Positions 45,356 to 56,664 of a stretch of DNA of 64,000 bases are shown one piece after another. The notes under the pieces were generated by a model. That model was not told the origin of the DNA. It made no database searches and saw nothing but the letters and a program-made list of their open reading frames with translations. The DNA lies in the NCBI RefSeq assembly GCF_000003195.3, contig NC_012871.2:6249997-6313996 (forward strand), given 5' to 3'. The number at the start of each line of letters is the position of its first letter. Position 1 is the first letter of the stretch. Source of the DNA: Sorghum bicolor. Lineage: Eukaryota > Streptophyta > Magnoliopsida > Poales > Poaceae. Made by a program: the position numbers and the translations under genes.

Positions 45356-46198
45356 AACAAACAAATGAGAAGAGTGCAAACTAAGTAGCATAGAATGCAT
45401 TCCTCGTTTTGGGGACATTCACACACCTTTAGTGCAAAAATATTACAAAGTGTCACCTCATGTTCCCATTCCCTTCAAGGAACATTGCTGCTAAGTTCAT
45501 CCCTAGTGTGTATCCGCTCCTTCCTTTTGGTAATTGTTCAAAATGTGGATCCATCCCTGGCTCTTGGTATGGTACCTCTTAAGGATGATAAAGATTAAAT
45601 AAACTTCAACATCATGCATCAACATATCTTATCATTGTAAGTTGCTATATTTTAGGTGCCTGAATTTTCAAAAAACAATCATAGACACACTAACTAGTAC
45701 AAATAAAAGGACAACTACAAGAGACAATTTCAATTTTTTTCCCATAGTCAACACTAGTACACAGAGGTTCTGACCGCCGAAAGAAAAGTGTATTTCGCAT
45801 CGTCTCTCAAAGATTGAGTTGTTCCGGTGACAGATTAGATTAGATGAGGATAGAGATGATTTGGGTACGGAGTCGATACGATATGTGGGCATCCGTGTTC
45901 ATGTTGGTTTTGGTACATCTCTGGGGCATACGTGTTCACATCTGGTTTCTGTCGTAGCCTCGTGGGAGGCCGGCCGTGGCTGAGACGGATGTGTATTCCC
46001 TTCCCAGTGCTAAAATTATAAATAACGATACCTGGATTACTTCTGGTTAAAATACTATATCAGTATTATCTGTGCGCTTGTGGATTTCATATTCATTTCT
46101 AGAGAAGCATTTGCATTTATTAGTACCAGCATTTTTGGCGCCATGCTGGGAATGACAACCTAGCACTAAGTGGCGTTAGAAATGTCAATAAGTATTTT

Positions 46199-46216
46199 TG
46201 GCGCCGTTGCCAGGGA
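46199..46216 (+). promoter_or_regulatory. Primer-binding site, tRNA-Asp type
   Basis: TGGCGCCGTTGCCAGGGA matches the tRNA-Asp site used by Athila-type elements with one difference expected from TGGCGCCGTTGCCGGGGA. A second, poorer copy TGGCGCCATGCTGGGAA lies 63 bp upstream at 46136-46152. Confidence 0.75.
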
Positions 46217-46345
46217 AGGTTGAAAGCCAATGGATAATGAGCATCACTGCACTCAATAATGTGATTGAGCACCGTCACCATTCTCTACTCATACAGCCTT
46301 ACCCTTGTCTTTTGTCTATTCTATATATTTTATACAGAGTAATGT

Positions 46346-47709
46346 ATGAAAAAGTCTGCTCTTCTTGATAACTATATTGATAATCCAGAAGCTTTATTCA
46401 GGAAGACCAGAGCCAAGTTGAAGAAAACCCAACAACCAACATCATCAACATCTCAACTTGAAGGTCTGTCGGATTCAGAAGATCGACCTTTTGTTCGAGA
46501 CTTGACACCAGTGTTTGAAGTTATGGCAACCAAGACACTTCGCGAGTTCTCAGCTCCCACTATGGAGAACATCCGTACTGGACCAGCTGCGGACATTGAC
46601 AAAGCTTTTGAGCTCAAGCCTGCGCTTATCAACATGGTGCAAGCAAATCAGTTCTGTGGGAAGGCCCATGAAGATGCTAATGCTCATCTCCAACACTTTC
46701 TGGAGATTTGCAGCACTTTCACTATCAAGGACGTCCCCAAAGATACTATACTATTTCGCCTCTTCCCATTCTCACTCTTGGGGAGAGCGAAGTAGTGGTT
46801 CTACGCCAATAAGGAGAAGAATACTACGTGGGCATTATGTTTCACCAATTTTCTGGCGAAGTTCTTCCCCATGGGCAGACCAATGCTCTCCGTGGGAAGA
46901 TATCAAGCTTTCAGCAACAACATGATGAGACCGTTTCAGAAGCTTGGGAGCACTTCCAAGACTATATCCTTGAATGTCCTCATCATGGAATGGAGAATTG
47001 GCTGCTCATGCAGACATTCTATCATGGGCTCAGCAACAGCACTCGTGAGACCATGGATGCTGCTGTTGGAGGTGCATTCTTGTCACTCACTATTCCTCAA
47101 GCCACAGCTCTTGTGGAGAAGATGGCCTCCAACCTAGGTTGGAGTGAAGAGAGAACTCAGACCTGCAAGAGAGATGGAGGGATACACCAGCTCAAAGAGG
47201 TAGACATGCTGTTTGTCAAGATGGACTTGCTAATGAAGAGGCTCGATGAGAGAGCCACTGAGAAGAAAGAAGTCATGCATATACATGATGCTCGCATGAC
47301 ATGTGAAGAGTGTGGAGAAACTGGGCACACAGGTGCCAACTGTCCAGAGCTGAAGGAGGATGTGAACTACCTCAACAACAACAACAACTACTACTACTAT
47401 CGTGCTCAGCAAAATCAAGGCTGGAATCAACAACAGAGGCCTAACTACTCAGGCAACTACTCAGGTAACTACCAAGGTAATAACTCTTACAACAATTTCA
47501 ACCAGCCACCTTTGAGAGAGTTAGTGCTGAACCAAGGCAAGTTGATGGATAACCTATCCAAGAAGCTAGCATCCAATGACAAGACCCTAGAAACAATTAG
47601 CAATAGAAAGAATGGTTTTTCCAATGCTATCAAGAATCAGCTTAGTTTCAACAAAATGCTAGAATCCCAGTTGCAACAGCTTGCCAACTTTGTCCCCTCC
47701 ACCGACTAA
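46346..47709 (+). pseudogene. Athila-like gag, one stop and one frameshift
   Basis: The frame opens at ATG 46346 and contains the capsid-like gag domain (ELKPALINMVQANQFCG, then HLQHFLEICSTF). TAG at 46793-46795 interrupts it just before WFYANKE. Near 46875, between KFFPMG and QTNALRGK, the reading frame shifts by one base, and the rest continues to 47709. The C-terminal part has a CCHC zinc knuckle CEECGETGHTGANC (47302-47343), an Asn/Tyr-rich stretch encoded by AAC and TAC repeats (47373-47400), and Gln/Asn-rich sequence. Gag forms the particle that packages element RNA; this copy cannot make a full protein. Confidence 0.85.
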
Positions 47710-47715
47710 GGTAAA

Positions 47716-48692
47716 ATGCCAGGCCAGCCGGAAGGATTAGAAACTGCAAATCTTGTAGATATATTCAATGCAGGAAGCTACGGGAGTGATCCATCAAGAG
47801 GATCATGGATTGACTCGACTCTACCAATCAAGAAGGGTGATCCAGGGAGGCCGGTCATCTTGATCTCCATTGGAAGTACTAACTTCAACGAGGCAATCTG
47901 TGACTTCGGTGCAAGCATCAACATCATGCCCAAGGTGATATATGAGAAAATGTTCAATTATCCTTTATTATACACAACCATGTGCTTGCAGCTTGCAGAC
48001 CAGTCACTCCGCTTCCCTATGGGAATACTAGAAGACATATGTGTACGAGTGGGCAACTCGTACGTTCCTGCAGATTTCGTGGTAGTGGATACAGGCAGTG
48101 ACGAAAGGTCCCCCATCATTCTGGGATGACCATTCTTGAACACTGCTGGAGCCATCATGTATGCCAACACTGCCAAGATCATCTTCAACATCAAGGGAAA
48201 GAGAGAAACCTTCTTCTTCAAGAATAGAGTGTTGCAATTCCCAGCACACCCTCAGCAACAGAACAATCAAAATAAGAAGAACAAGACCAAGAGTAAGAAG
48301 ACCAAGAAGACGGAGACAGTAAGGATGGTCACTGCCGTCCACAGGGAGCACGACCACATGCTCAAGTCCCCACGTCTGATCAAGAAGGACGACCCAGGTG
48401 TCCTAACCATTCAATGCTCCATCAAAAGAAGCTCCTTCAATAAAGCTATCTGTGACACCGGATCGGGTGTCAACATAATGACTAAGGTAACTTATGAATA
48501 TCTATATGGTACTATGCCTTTGGAACCTACCTATGCGCAGCTGCAGATGGCAGACCAGACATTTCGCTTCATCGAAGGAGAAGTGAAAGACATCCCCATT
48601 CAGATCGATGACCACTATGTCCCCACAGACTTCCTAGTCGTCGACATGGGAGATGACTACGATCCTCCTATCATCCTAAGGAGACCATTCCT
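47716..48692 (+). pseudogene. Two tandem aspartic protease-like modules (Athila pol start)
   Basis: In the same frame as the gag C-terminus, separated from it by TAA, this stretch opens MPGQPEG. The first module has AICDFGASINIMPK (active-site triplet at 47902-47910) and ends SPIILG, followed by TGA at 48127-48129 where Arg would be expected before PFLNTAGA. A Lys/Asn-rich linker follows. A second module then repeats the layout: GVLTIQCS, AICDTGSGVNIMTK (48454-48468), YVPTDFLVVDMG and PPIILRRPFL. Athila-type pol normally shows one such module before reverse transcriptase. Whether the second is an internal duplication or a recombinant is not known. The open frame runs on to 48801, but after RRPFL the sequence is unrelated. 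Confidence 0.75.
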
Positions 48693-51640
48693 TGTCACAG
48701 AACCGACCAATTTACATAAGCACAAGTATGCATTATCAACGCCAAGGCGTCGACAAACACACTTGAGCACATGTAAATCCGGTAGTCATCCGAAACCTTG
48801 AAGGATTTCAAACATTTTTCCATTACAACCAGGAATCGTAATAAGTTCAACATTCATCATCCACATACACACATAGATAAATTACATCGGAGTTCAAGTC
48901 AAATTATTACAAACCAAGTTTAAGTTCAACATTTTTGCGGAAGCTTAAGTTCAACCCTACAACAACTTAGACTAACAGAGTGCCATGTCCACGCCCATTT
49001 CCAACCAAAAGCATAAGGAGGTGAGAAGGGATAACTGGTTGTGCCTTCAGCCTATTCATCTCCCAGGGCGGGGTAGAAGCACGTGGCACAATAGCCATAA
49101 AACATCTCACCATCTGCAACAACATAGGGATAAACCCTGAGTACGAGGTTGTACTCCGCTAGACTTACCCGTCCAACTGAAAAATAAGATGACTCTTAAG
49201 GAGTATGCAAGGCTATATAGTGGTCTGGCTTGACTCAACCATTTGCATAAGAGCTTGAGCTTATTAAACATGCTTAATAAAGCGATCTGCATAGCTTTTA
49301 AGCTTAACATTTATCCTTCATAGTAGTATGATATTTAGCTTATCATTTTAGTACAGCCTATCGTTATGCTATGTTTGCACTTGCACTAAACATCACAAAG
49401 TAGAAGCATAAAAGCAATCATCCTTACTCATGGTTGATCATCTCCCCATATTAACATTGATAACATAACCCATAGTTGTTCCACCTTCCCCGTGCTCTTA
49501 TCAAGTTATTCCTATCCAGGAACGTGATTCGAATATATTACTAACCAGCTGGCGATAATTTCTCACACAAACCCAGACATGCCACCGGGAAGGCACCTTA
49601 GGTCACCGTTAACTCGTTCAGTTAGAATGATCGGGATTAGCAGGAACCACTCGTGCCCAGGACTCCAACGGCTGCCTCTAGTTGGGTACCAACATCAGTC
49701 TTACCACCGCGTCCTGTCCCACCCCAACACCAGCACAGTGCGTCCAGCAGGCCAAAACCCGACCCAAACAGAGCTACTAGGCTTCGGGGTGCCATATCAC
49801 CACCTAAATGTGAGAAGCGTTCAAATTGACCGAGTTTCGAAGTAAGGCAGAGTTTCTTAACCCGTTTGGTTATGTTTCAATACTTCCTTTCCGATCCAAC
49901 CATATGTGAGTTCAACCCTAATCTCGCGGATGATTAAACCGAACGATCCGACTTCTACCGTGTCATTAAGCAAGGCTAAGCATTACTCGTCCTACACTTA
50001 ATCCAGGGTAAGTATATCAAGTGGTCAAGGTAGGGTAATGCATCAAAGGTGTCATTCAACGCCTATCACTTAATGCAGCATAAACAATAAGAGGACGCAA
50101 GTTAGTTTTGGCAAACCGAGGGAGAATGCTCCGGGGCTTGCCTTTCTCGAAAGAGCTTGGCTGGTGATCCGGGCACTCCGGCAGGTCAGCGTCGGGCTCC
50201 TCCTCGACTGGTCCTTGCTCCTCTACCTCTTGCTGGTCTCCCCCTTCCTATCCCCGGGAACCAACAATGGCATGTGGTCTGACGATCCTATATGATGCAT
50301 CGTTTGTTTGAGTATACATGTCGTAATACAAAATAGTTGTCGATGGTTGATGCACATGAATGAGATGTCACGTCTTAGGATAAACAACATTGAACTAGCA
50401 TCACATGACATAGTAGCAAACAAGTCTCATAAACACTATGTCCCATGATAGAATTTATAAATCAATTATAACTAGATGCTAGCACCATATTCATCATGAC
50501 TAAGTCAACAACCCACTTTGATTGTAAATTGATCCTAACATGATTATCAGTCATCACTCACCACAAGGATCATCCAAACCCCTAGCATTATCATACCATG
50601 ACCCCTAAATCAACGCATAATTAACCCGTAAATATAAGCTAGGTGTAACTACAACCCCCAGCTCGACATGTCATAAAATTCTGGAAAAATTACAGTAGTA
50701 TAATCAGGTTCATTTTAGCTTGCTGTCCAAGTTTTATCCCACTTGGACTTATGGTTAAAGCTACACAAAATTCACAAGCTAGCAACTCATAATAGCCCTT
50801 TAATGACCCTAAATTACTTTGTACTATGTAGCATGGCAAACACAAACTCTAATCATCTAGATGGTTCCTCATCAGCAAAGAACCATCACACAAAATTTAT
50901 CAACATCAAATCCTAAGTAGATTAAGCATGGTGAATTTATTTGTTATCACTAGCTATTAGCACCCTCTAAAGCATCATCAAATTCCTACACATAACATGA
51001 TCATGTTATAACTTCTATAGACACTACATCACCAAAGATGAGCATAGCAACCAGAATCATAATTTTTGGAGCAATCCAGATTTAGTTATGAATTATCAAA
51101 GATTAATTCAAAACCCCCCTTTGAATCAATTTTAAATCAACTTGCACAGGAAAGTTTCTCCAAAAATCCCCAAATTAATTCACAGCATAGATCTCATCAA
51201 AATATGAATTTATCCCCGCTGTCTGTGCTGCGCTAGATCCACCCGGGTCTCGTACCCAACACCTCCTGGCCACCTGGCCTCCCGACTGCCAGCTGGGCCC
51301 GTGGGCCCGTGGGCCCACTGGCCAGCGAGCCAGAGGCAGGGGAGCCACCTGCCGACGGCGAACCTCGCCGGTGGTGAGGTTTTGGACCCCGTGGGTTACG
51401 CCTGTGGGGTCCCCGGCTCGAGGCGGATCCGATGGTTCCCAGAGCGGGCTCGCTGGTCCACCGGAGCACACCTCACCAGCGGCCATGGCGCGCGGTGGAG
51501 GCAGCTCGATGGCGGCCCAGCAAACCTTGTCGTGGTCGTCCAATCGGGCGGCACCTTCTCGCCCCAGGGGTTCCCGCGGCCCTTGCGAGCACAGAGGCGC
51601 GGCCGATTTGGGCCTTGGCCAGTCTCAATAGACTTTAATT
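48693..51640 (-). mobile_element. LTR-like DNA inserted in the Athila protease region
   Basis: The left edge TGTCACAGAACCG falls immediately after the protease block and resembles the TGTCACACCC LTR start at 8452. The layout also parallels that LTR: a GAGTACGAGG/TTGTACTCC block, GGCTTGCCTTTCTCGAAAGA near 50138 (compare 9651), and a GC-rich block at 51220-51620 with long spurious frames on both strands. By that comparison it is an LTR or solo LTR read on the minus strand. No right terminus or target duplication was found, so the right limit is uncertain. Confidence 0.5.
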
Positions 51641-52211
51641 CTGATAACCATTTAGGAACATACCAAAATATAGCAAACATGTTTTCAAAGCATGGTTTGG
51701 TAGACTGGTGTAGTTACGGATCAACACTCATCGCATTGCTTCAAAAGTTTGGCCATTCTTCAAAAGCATGGTTCACATGAAGGTCCTTTCGGCCAACCCT
51801 GTGTTTGCAAGAATTCACCTGTAGTTACCAAAGCAAGTGGCTAGCTATTATATTTCTTCAAAGTTGCTGCTGAATCCGACTGCTTGTAACAGGAATATTT
51901 GTCAGGGCAAAGGTTTGAAGGGGAACATTCATTTCGAGAAGTCCTAATCAAGTCTTCTAATTTTGTGCACATAGCTTTTTGAAGAGCTTTAGACATTAGC
52001 AACTAGTTGAATATTTGTTGTCACCACTATTCTGCTTGAAACATATCGTCTGCAATGCGTGGTTTCATGTTTCTCCACAAAACTTTTGTTTAGATGTCAA
52101 CAAACACAACTAAATACCCAAAAGAAAACTAATGAAGAAAGTACTCAATTTCCTTCAAGATGATCAGAAAAAAAGTCTATTTTTACAACCTAACTAGTCC
52201 CAATCTAGAAA
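51641..52211. other. Repeat-like DNA, unassigned
   Basis: TTCAAAAGCATGGTT-type words recur at about 51684 and 51755. No coding region or element end is recognisable; it may be the remainder of the LTR-like DNA to the left. Confidence 0.35.
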
Positions 52212-53790
52212 TCACTCTTGAACTACAAATCTGAATATATCACGCTGTTGACCAAGGGTTGTGGTGGGAGCGCGCAATGGATACAATTCACTAGAGGAAC
52301 CACTATGAAGAAGCACCATTTTCACGCGAATATCCTTGATAGAGAACCCAAATGCATCAAATTCAACAGTGATAGGATTATCACGAGTAAGCGCACAAAC
52401 AAACACAAGTTTTTTTGATGAGCAAAGGGTGACATTATTCTTGATGTAAAGATAGGCAGTGGGAGTTGGAATGGTGACCGTGCTCGTGTAAGTGACGGCA
52501 ATGGGAGCTCCATTGCCAACAATCACATGAGTGGAGTCAGGAAGAAGAGGAGAATATGGTGAAATACAGGATGTATAGCCACGTGCAAAGATGCGCCAGT
52601 GTCGGGGAACCAGTCACCACTGCCATTGTAGTCGATGATGGATGACGACTGACCATGGAGTGTGGGGTAAAGGTTGGGCACCTTGTCGAACTAAGCTGTT
52701 GGAACCTGTCTAGGGACGGCGACCATCATGACGTGGAAGGGAGCCCTTGGGCGGCTGTCGACTGCCAAGTACGCCTATGTTGGGGCAGTGCCAGGTGGTG
52801 GGCGGCACGGGCCAGGCCTGGACAACACCAGTCCAGGGGACCGCCATGATGTGGGCGCACCACCGTTGTGGAATTGGCATTAAAGCGTGGCTTGTCATTG
52901 GACTACTTGTGTTTCTTCTTGCAGTTGTTGTCAGTTTTGGTGGGTGAGAAGCCCAGCGTCGAGGGCGTCAAAGAAGGCAGCGGTTTGGTTAGTGTCCCAC
53001 TAGAGGAACCCTTGGTGATGAGCGCAATGGCCGCACTGGAGGAGTCCAAACAGGTGGCGAGGAGGGCAGTGGTAGATTCCATCTTGCGAGTGCAATCCAT
53101 ATGCATCTTCTCCTAAAGAAGGTATGTAGGAGTGCACCCACAAGAATGATAGGAGTGGGTTCATGGTGACGATTCCTCGAGGGCATTGTTGTATGATGAA
53201 CTTTGAGCTGAGGCCGCCCATGGTGCTGACGTCGAGATCCTGGTCGGTGACGGGGTGGCCAGCATCATCGAGAGTGTCCGTCAAGCGCTTGAGGCAACAA
53301 CAGAAATCATCAATGGAGGGATCACCCTGGTGATGGTTGTGGATGTCCTAGAGGGCGTACACAGCGTGTTGGGCTGGCATTAGAATTGAGTAAGAGGCCA
53401 TGAACGTTGAGCCAGAGGGACTACGCCATCGTCATGTGTGGCACTGGAAGACCATGTCGTGGATCGTCTTGGAGACTGTGAGGTAGATCCGTGACACAAT
53501 GTAATGCTCTATTTGTGTCCACACGGCATCATAGGGTGAAGTTGGGTGTCTACAGTGCCATCGCGGTGATCAAGAATTCCGAACTTGTAGAAAGTGAGCT
53601 GAAACATGGAGCTCCAAGAGAAGTAGTTGGAGTCGTGGCGATCAAGAGTGTCGGGTACGTGGGATCGAATGTTGATGAGCTGAACACTGGAGGTGGCAAT
53701 GGGCACTGGAGCGGCAACATGGAAGGGGTCGAGGTCCCAGGGCACGGCAGATGCACCAGAGGAGGTGGTGGAGGACGGGCTGGGCGCCAT
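52212..53790 (-). pseudogene. Ty1/copia gag-protease fragment, degenerate
   Basis: Read on the minus strand, gag starts at ATG 53790 (MAPSPSSTTSSGAS) and includes INIRSHVPDTLDRHDSNYFS, the usual beginning of copia gag. Further gag text continues in other frames (SIDDFCCCLKRLTDTLDDAG, then GLSSKF near 53200). The protease motif DWFPDTGASLHVA lies near 52579-52617, and a pre-integrase-like block (GNGAPIAVTYT ... ALTRDNPITVEFDAFGFSIK) occupies 52300-52520. Several frameshifts and stops separate these pieces. No integrase core, reverse transcriptase or LTR is found. It is a decayed 5' part of a copia element. Confidence 0.78.
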
Positions 53791-54263
53791 GCGGGGAAGA
53801 AGAGGAGCATCGGAAGAAACGGTTCAGAGTATATATACACGTACAAGGATAAGGCACTCAGACGCGCAATCAGTTAGCAAACCAGGATGCTAGCCTATAT
53901 CCTGGAAGACTCGCTCAGGGGATCTGCTACCTCGGAAGAAACGGTCAGAGCACAAAACAGTCATCGCTAGGAGTTGCACTCCCGCGCCGCACTCAAAGAA
54001 CCACCGAGGAGCGCTCGTACCTGCTGTCAATGCTGCTCGTCAAACGTCGACCATGCCTTCGCCAGCGGCCTTCATCTGCGAGCAGGAGCACCGTCACGCC
54101 AAGGAGCCACACACCGTGAGCAGCAAAACTGCAAGCCACCACGGCCTGTTCCGAGCTCGCCATCCACCTCGTCCACCCAGTGTTTGAGGAAACGCCTGAC
54201 CGGCCGTCAAGCCCGACAGTGAGCATACTCTAGTATGATTGGCTTGCCATACTCTTTAAATTA
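53791..54263. other. Intergenic DNA, unassigned
   Basis: It may be the leader of the copia fragment, but no primer-binding site or LTR end is recognisable. No gene is supported. Confidence 0.35.
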
Positions 54264-55628
54264 GAAAAAGTCTATTTCACCCCCTGAAGTATGAACCGAT
54301 CAACACTCTACCCCTGAACTAAAAAACCAGGTAACCAGCACATTAAAGTATCTAATCCCGGCCAAATCACCCCCTAGGGCGGTTTCGGAGGCCGGTTTTG
54401 CCCACGTGGACTGCCACGCGGGCGGTTTCGCTGACTGGGATGACACATGGCGTGGGACCTGCATGGCTGTGACACAGCTCTTTTCTTTTCTTTTTCTTTT
54501 TCTTTTTTGCCTCCTCCACTCTCTCGTTTCTTCCCCCGCCGCTAGCCAAACAGGGGAGAGGGGCCATGGCGTGGCGGGCTGGCCGCTGCCAAATCCCCAC
54601 GGCTCGCCGCGATGGCGGCCATGGCGGCGGTCGGAAGCAGCGGGGAGAGGGGTACCCGCCGGCCGCCGCCTCAGGTCCTCTCAAATCGACACATCAAACC
54701 CATCCCAGGACACCCGCTGACCGCCACCGCTGCCATCGCCGACGGCCATCTCCGCCCCCTCCTCAATCTCTGTTTCTTGCTGCTCGTCGTCGTGCTCGTG
54801 GACGGCATGGATGCACAGTGCTCGCTGGTTCAGCTCCGCCTCCCGCTCCCCTGCCCTCGCTGGCCCGTGTCCCTTGCCCCCGCCGGCGAGGATGAGGACG
54901 GCGCATGGGCGCCGAGCACAGCAGCGCGCCCGAACAAGAGGCGCCGCATGAGGGGAAGGGAGAGGGAGGCGGTGGCGCCCGGAGGCGGGTGCTGCGCGTG
55001 AGGCTGGGAGCCACGGGCCACGATGGCGGGTGGTGATTGGCCGGCCACGGGCCATGTCGGTGGCCGGAAAGTGGCGCGATGTCCGCTGCCTCCACGCTGA
55101 GCATGCTGGCTACCGCCTCACCATCTGCAGTGGTGGTTCCCCGAGGGGCCGGCGGGGGTAGGGGAGCGGGGCTCGTGGACCGACGAGCGGGGAAAAGGCC
55201 GGAGGCTGGCATCCGGCGGTCGGTGGCAGAACTAGGGATGCGGCTGGTGGGAGCAGGGGAGGGACGGGAGCAGGAGATGGGTGGGCCGTCGAGCAAGGAG
55301 GAGAGGGAAGAGAGAGGACTAGGGCGGCGTGCACCGGCTGAGCATGAACCCTGGCCCGCGGCGGCGGCTCTGCTGACGGGCGAGAGGGAGAGATGCGGGA
55401 AGAAGGGTGAAGAGAGAATGACAGGTGGGGGGCATATGTCAGCCAGTCCACATTGGCGCCACATAAGCAAAACTGGTCCACTGTGACGCCACATAGGCGA
55501 AACCGGCCTCCGAAACCACCCCAGGGGGTGATTTGGCCGGGTTTGGATACTTTAATGTGTTGGTTACCCGGTTTTTTACGGGGGTAGAGTGCTGACCAGT
55601 TTTGTAAGAGGGTGATTTAGACTTTTTC
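54264..55628. mobile_element. MULE-like transposon with GC-rich cargo
   Basis: About 170 bp at each end form an inverted repeat: GAAAAAGTCTATTTCACCCC at the left against GACTTTTTC preceded by GGGTGATTTA at the right, with AACACTCTACCCC/GGGGTAGAGTGCT and GGTTTCGGAGGCCGGTTTTG/AACCGGCCTCCGAAACC pairing inside. Flanks CTCTTTAAATT (54252-54262) and CTCTATAAATT (55629-55639) are candidate 9-11 bp duplications with one mismatch and one extra A on the left. Long terminal repeats and a duplication of this size suit Mutator-like elements. The interior (about 54540-55430) is very GC-rich, lacks transposase motifs, and is open in several frames on both strands, as in Pack-MULEs carrying gene fragments; the donor is not recognised. 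Confidence 0.65.
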
Positions 55629-56054
55629 CTCTATAAATTGGAGCTCCGCCACTAGGGGTAATACTCATCTGTTAGCTTTTTGCTACGCAACGAATTGAAG
55701 GGCTGGTAGTAAGAGATGATCAGGGTTCTGGTGGTTTGCTGTCGAAAAGTCAAGAATAACAACACTGCTGATTTTCTTTTTTGAAGTTTAGAGATCTGTA
55801 CTCCTATATCTGTACCATTTACACACATAGTATGGAGTACATGATTCCCTCTAAAGATCAAAGCCAAATCGAGACAGGTAGTATTATGTAGTAATTAGTA
55901 GTAATGGATCATCGATCTTGTGAGACCACTTGGTCGGGGAAATCAGAGGCTCCAAATTGTGCAAATAGCGATGTTTAGGCAGAGCGTGTACAACAGTAAT
56001 TACTGAATCGTCTATATGATGATCATTTTCGTTGAATTGGTCGAGAGAGAATGG
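55629..56054. other. Intergenic DNA, nothing recognised
   Basis: No repeat end, RNA gene or coding region can be supported. Confidence 0.4.
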
Positions 56055-56450
56055 ATTTGAGATGGCCCAGCTCAGAATTCATTCGCAAATCTAGACTGCT
56101 CGACCAACAAGAAAACGGATGCGCGGATCAGATGCCAAAGTCAGCATTGTAGTGAGATGTCGTGCTCGCGCCAGCAGTGATGCATAGCTCATCAGCGACG
56201 CGACGACAGCAACCGTGATGCTGCACTCGTCCGTCCGGGCAGTGCCGCCGTGCTCGTACGCGCCCAGGTCTTGATGATCGGTTATCACGGATCAGCTCAT
56301 ATGCTTAGCAGCTTAAGGGTCATCGATCTGATCCAACCACATGCTCAGTAAATTAAGCTCAAAGTTCAATCGCTACAACAACTCGATGCTCTGATCAACG
56401 AGATACATGAGACTTGCATTCAATGAAATTCATGAAAAAAAGTTTCATTT
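56055..56450. repeat. Duplicated flank, copy 1 (3' of the DUF4220 gene)
   Basis: This stretch matches 61860-62278 with substitutions and small indels; shared words include GCGCGGATCAGATG, GATCGGTTATCACGGATCAG, CAGCTTAAGGGTCATC and CTTGCATTCAATGAAATTCA. It ends 215 bp before the stop codon of the DUF4220 gene, so it lies in the gene's downstream flank or 3' UTR. Confidence 0.85.
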
Positions 56451-56664
56451 GGTGTTTACATATTCCATCGTCCTCCTGGAGCACATGGAATTTGGAAACT
56501 TGTTACATATGATATGATGGTAAAAGATAGCTGCAGTTGCACACACAAAAGCTAGTTTCTTGGTTTGGATCGAAGTAAGATACAATCATAAGAGTAGAGG
56601 ATGATGAAATAATTGCTCGAAAAGGCTTAGACACAACAGGCGCATGTAGTGGGGGTGAAGGAGG

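Larger units (their letters stand above)
40983..46135. other. AT-rich intergenic DNA with MITEs and short repeats
   Basis: No gene is supported. It holds TIR elements at 41197 and 42668, a 52-bp tandem duplication at 43921 and a 7-bp microsatellite at 45324. About 42050-42290 looks like part of another small transposon. The last part, about 45760-46135, may be the LTR tail of the Athila-like element that follows, ending ACCAGCA, but no partner LTR is present to prove it. Confidence 0.45.
46136..48692 (+). mobile_element. Athila-like Ty3/gypsy element, 5' part only
   Basis: A tRNA-Asp-type primer site (46199) precedes a broken gag and two protease-like modules. The sequence stops being Athila-like at 48692, where LTR-like DNA begins. 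Reverse transcriptase, integrase and both complete LTRs are absent, so it is a truncated, dead copy. The tRNA-Asp primer and the D-x-G-A-S protease style point to the Athila/Tat side of gypsy. Confidence 0.8.

Noticed and set aside
47373..47433. Minus-strand Val-rich frame opposite gag
   Set aside because: It is the shadow of the AAC/TAC codon repeats in the Athila-like gag.
54763..55494. 243-codon minus-strand frame in the MULE-like element
   Set aside because: Low-complexity Pro/Arg/Ser-rich translation with equally long frames on the opposite strand and no domain; treated as cargo DNA, not a gene.
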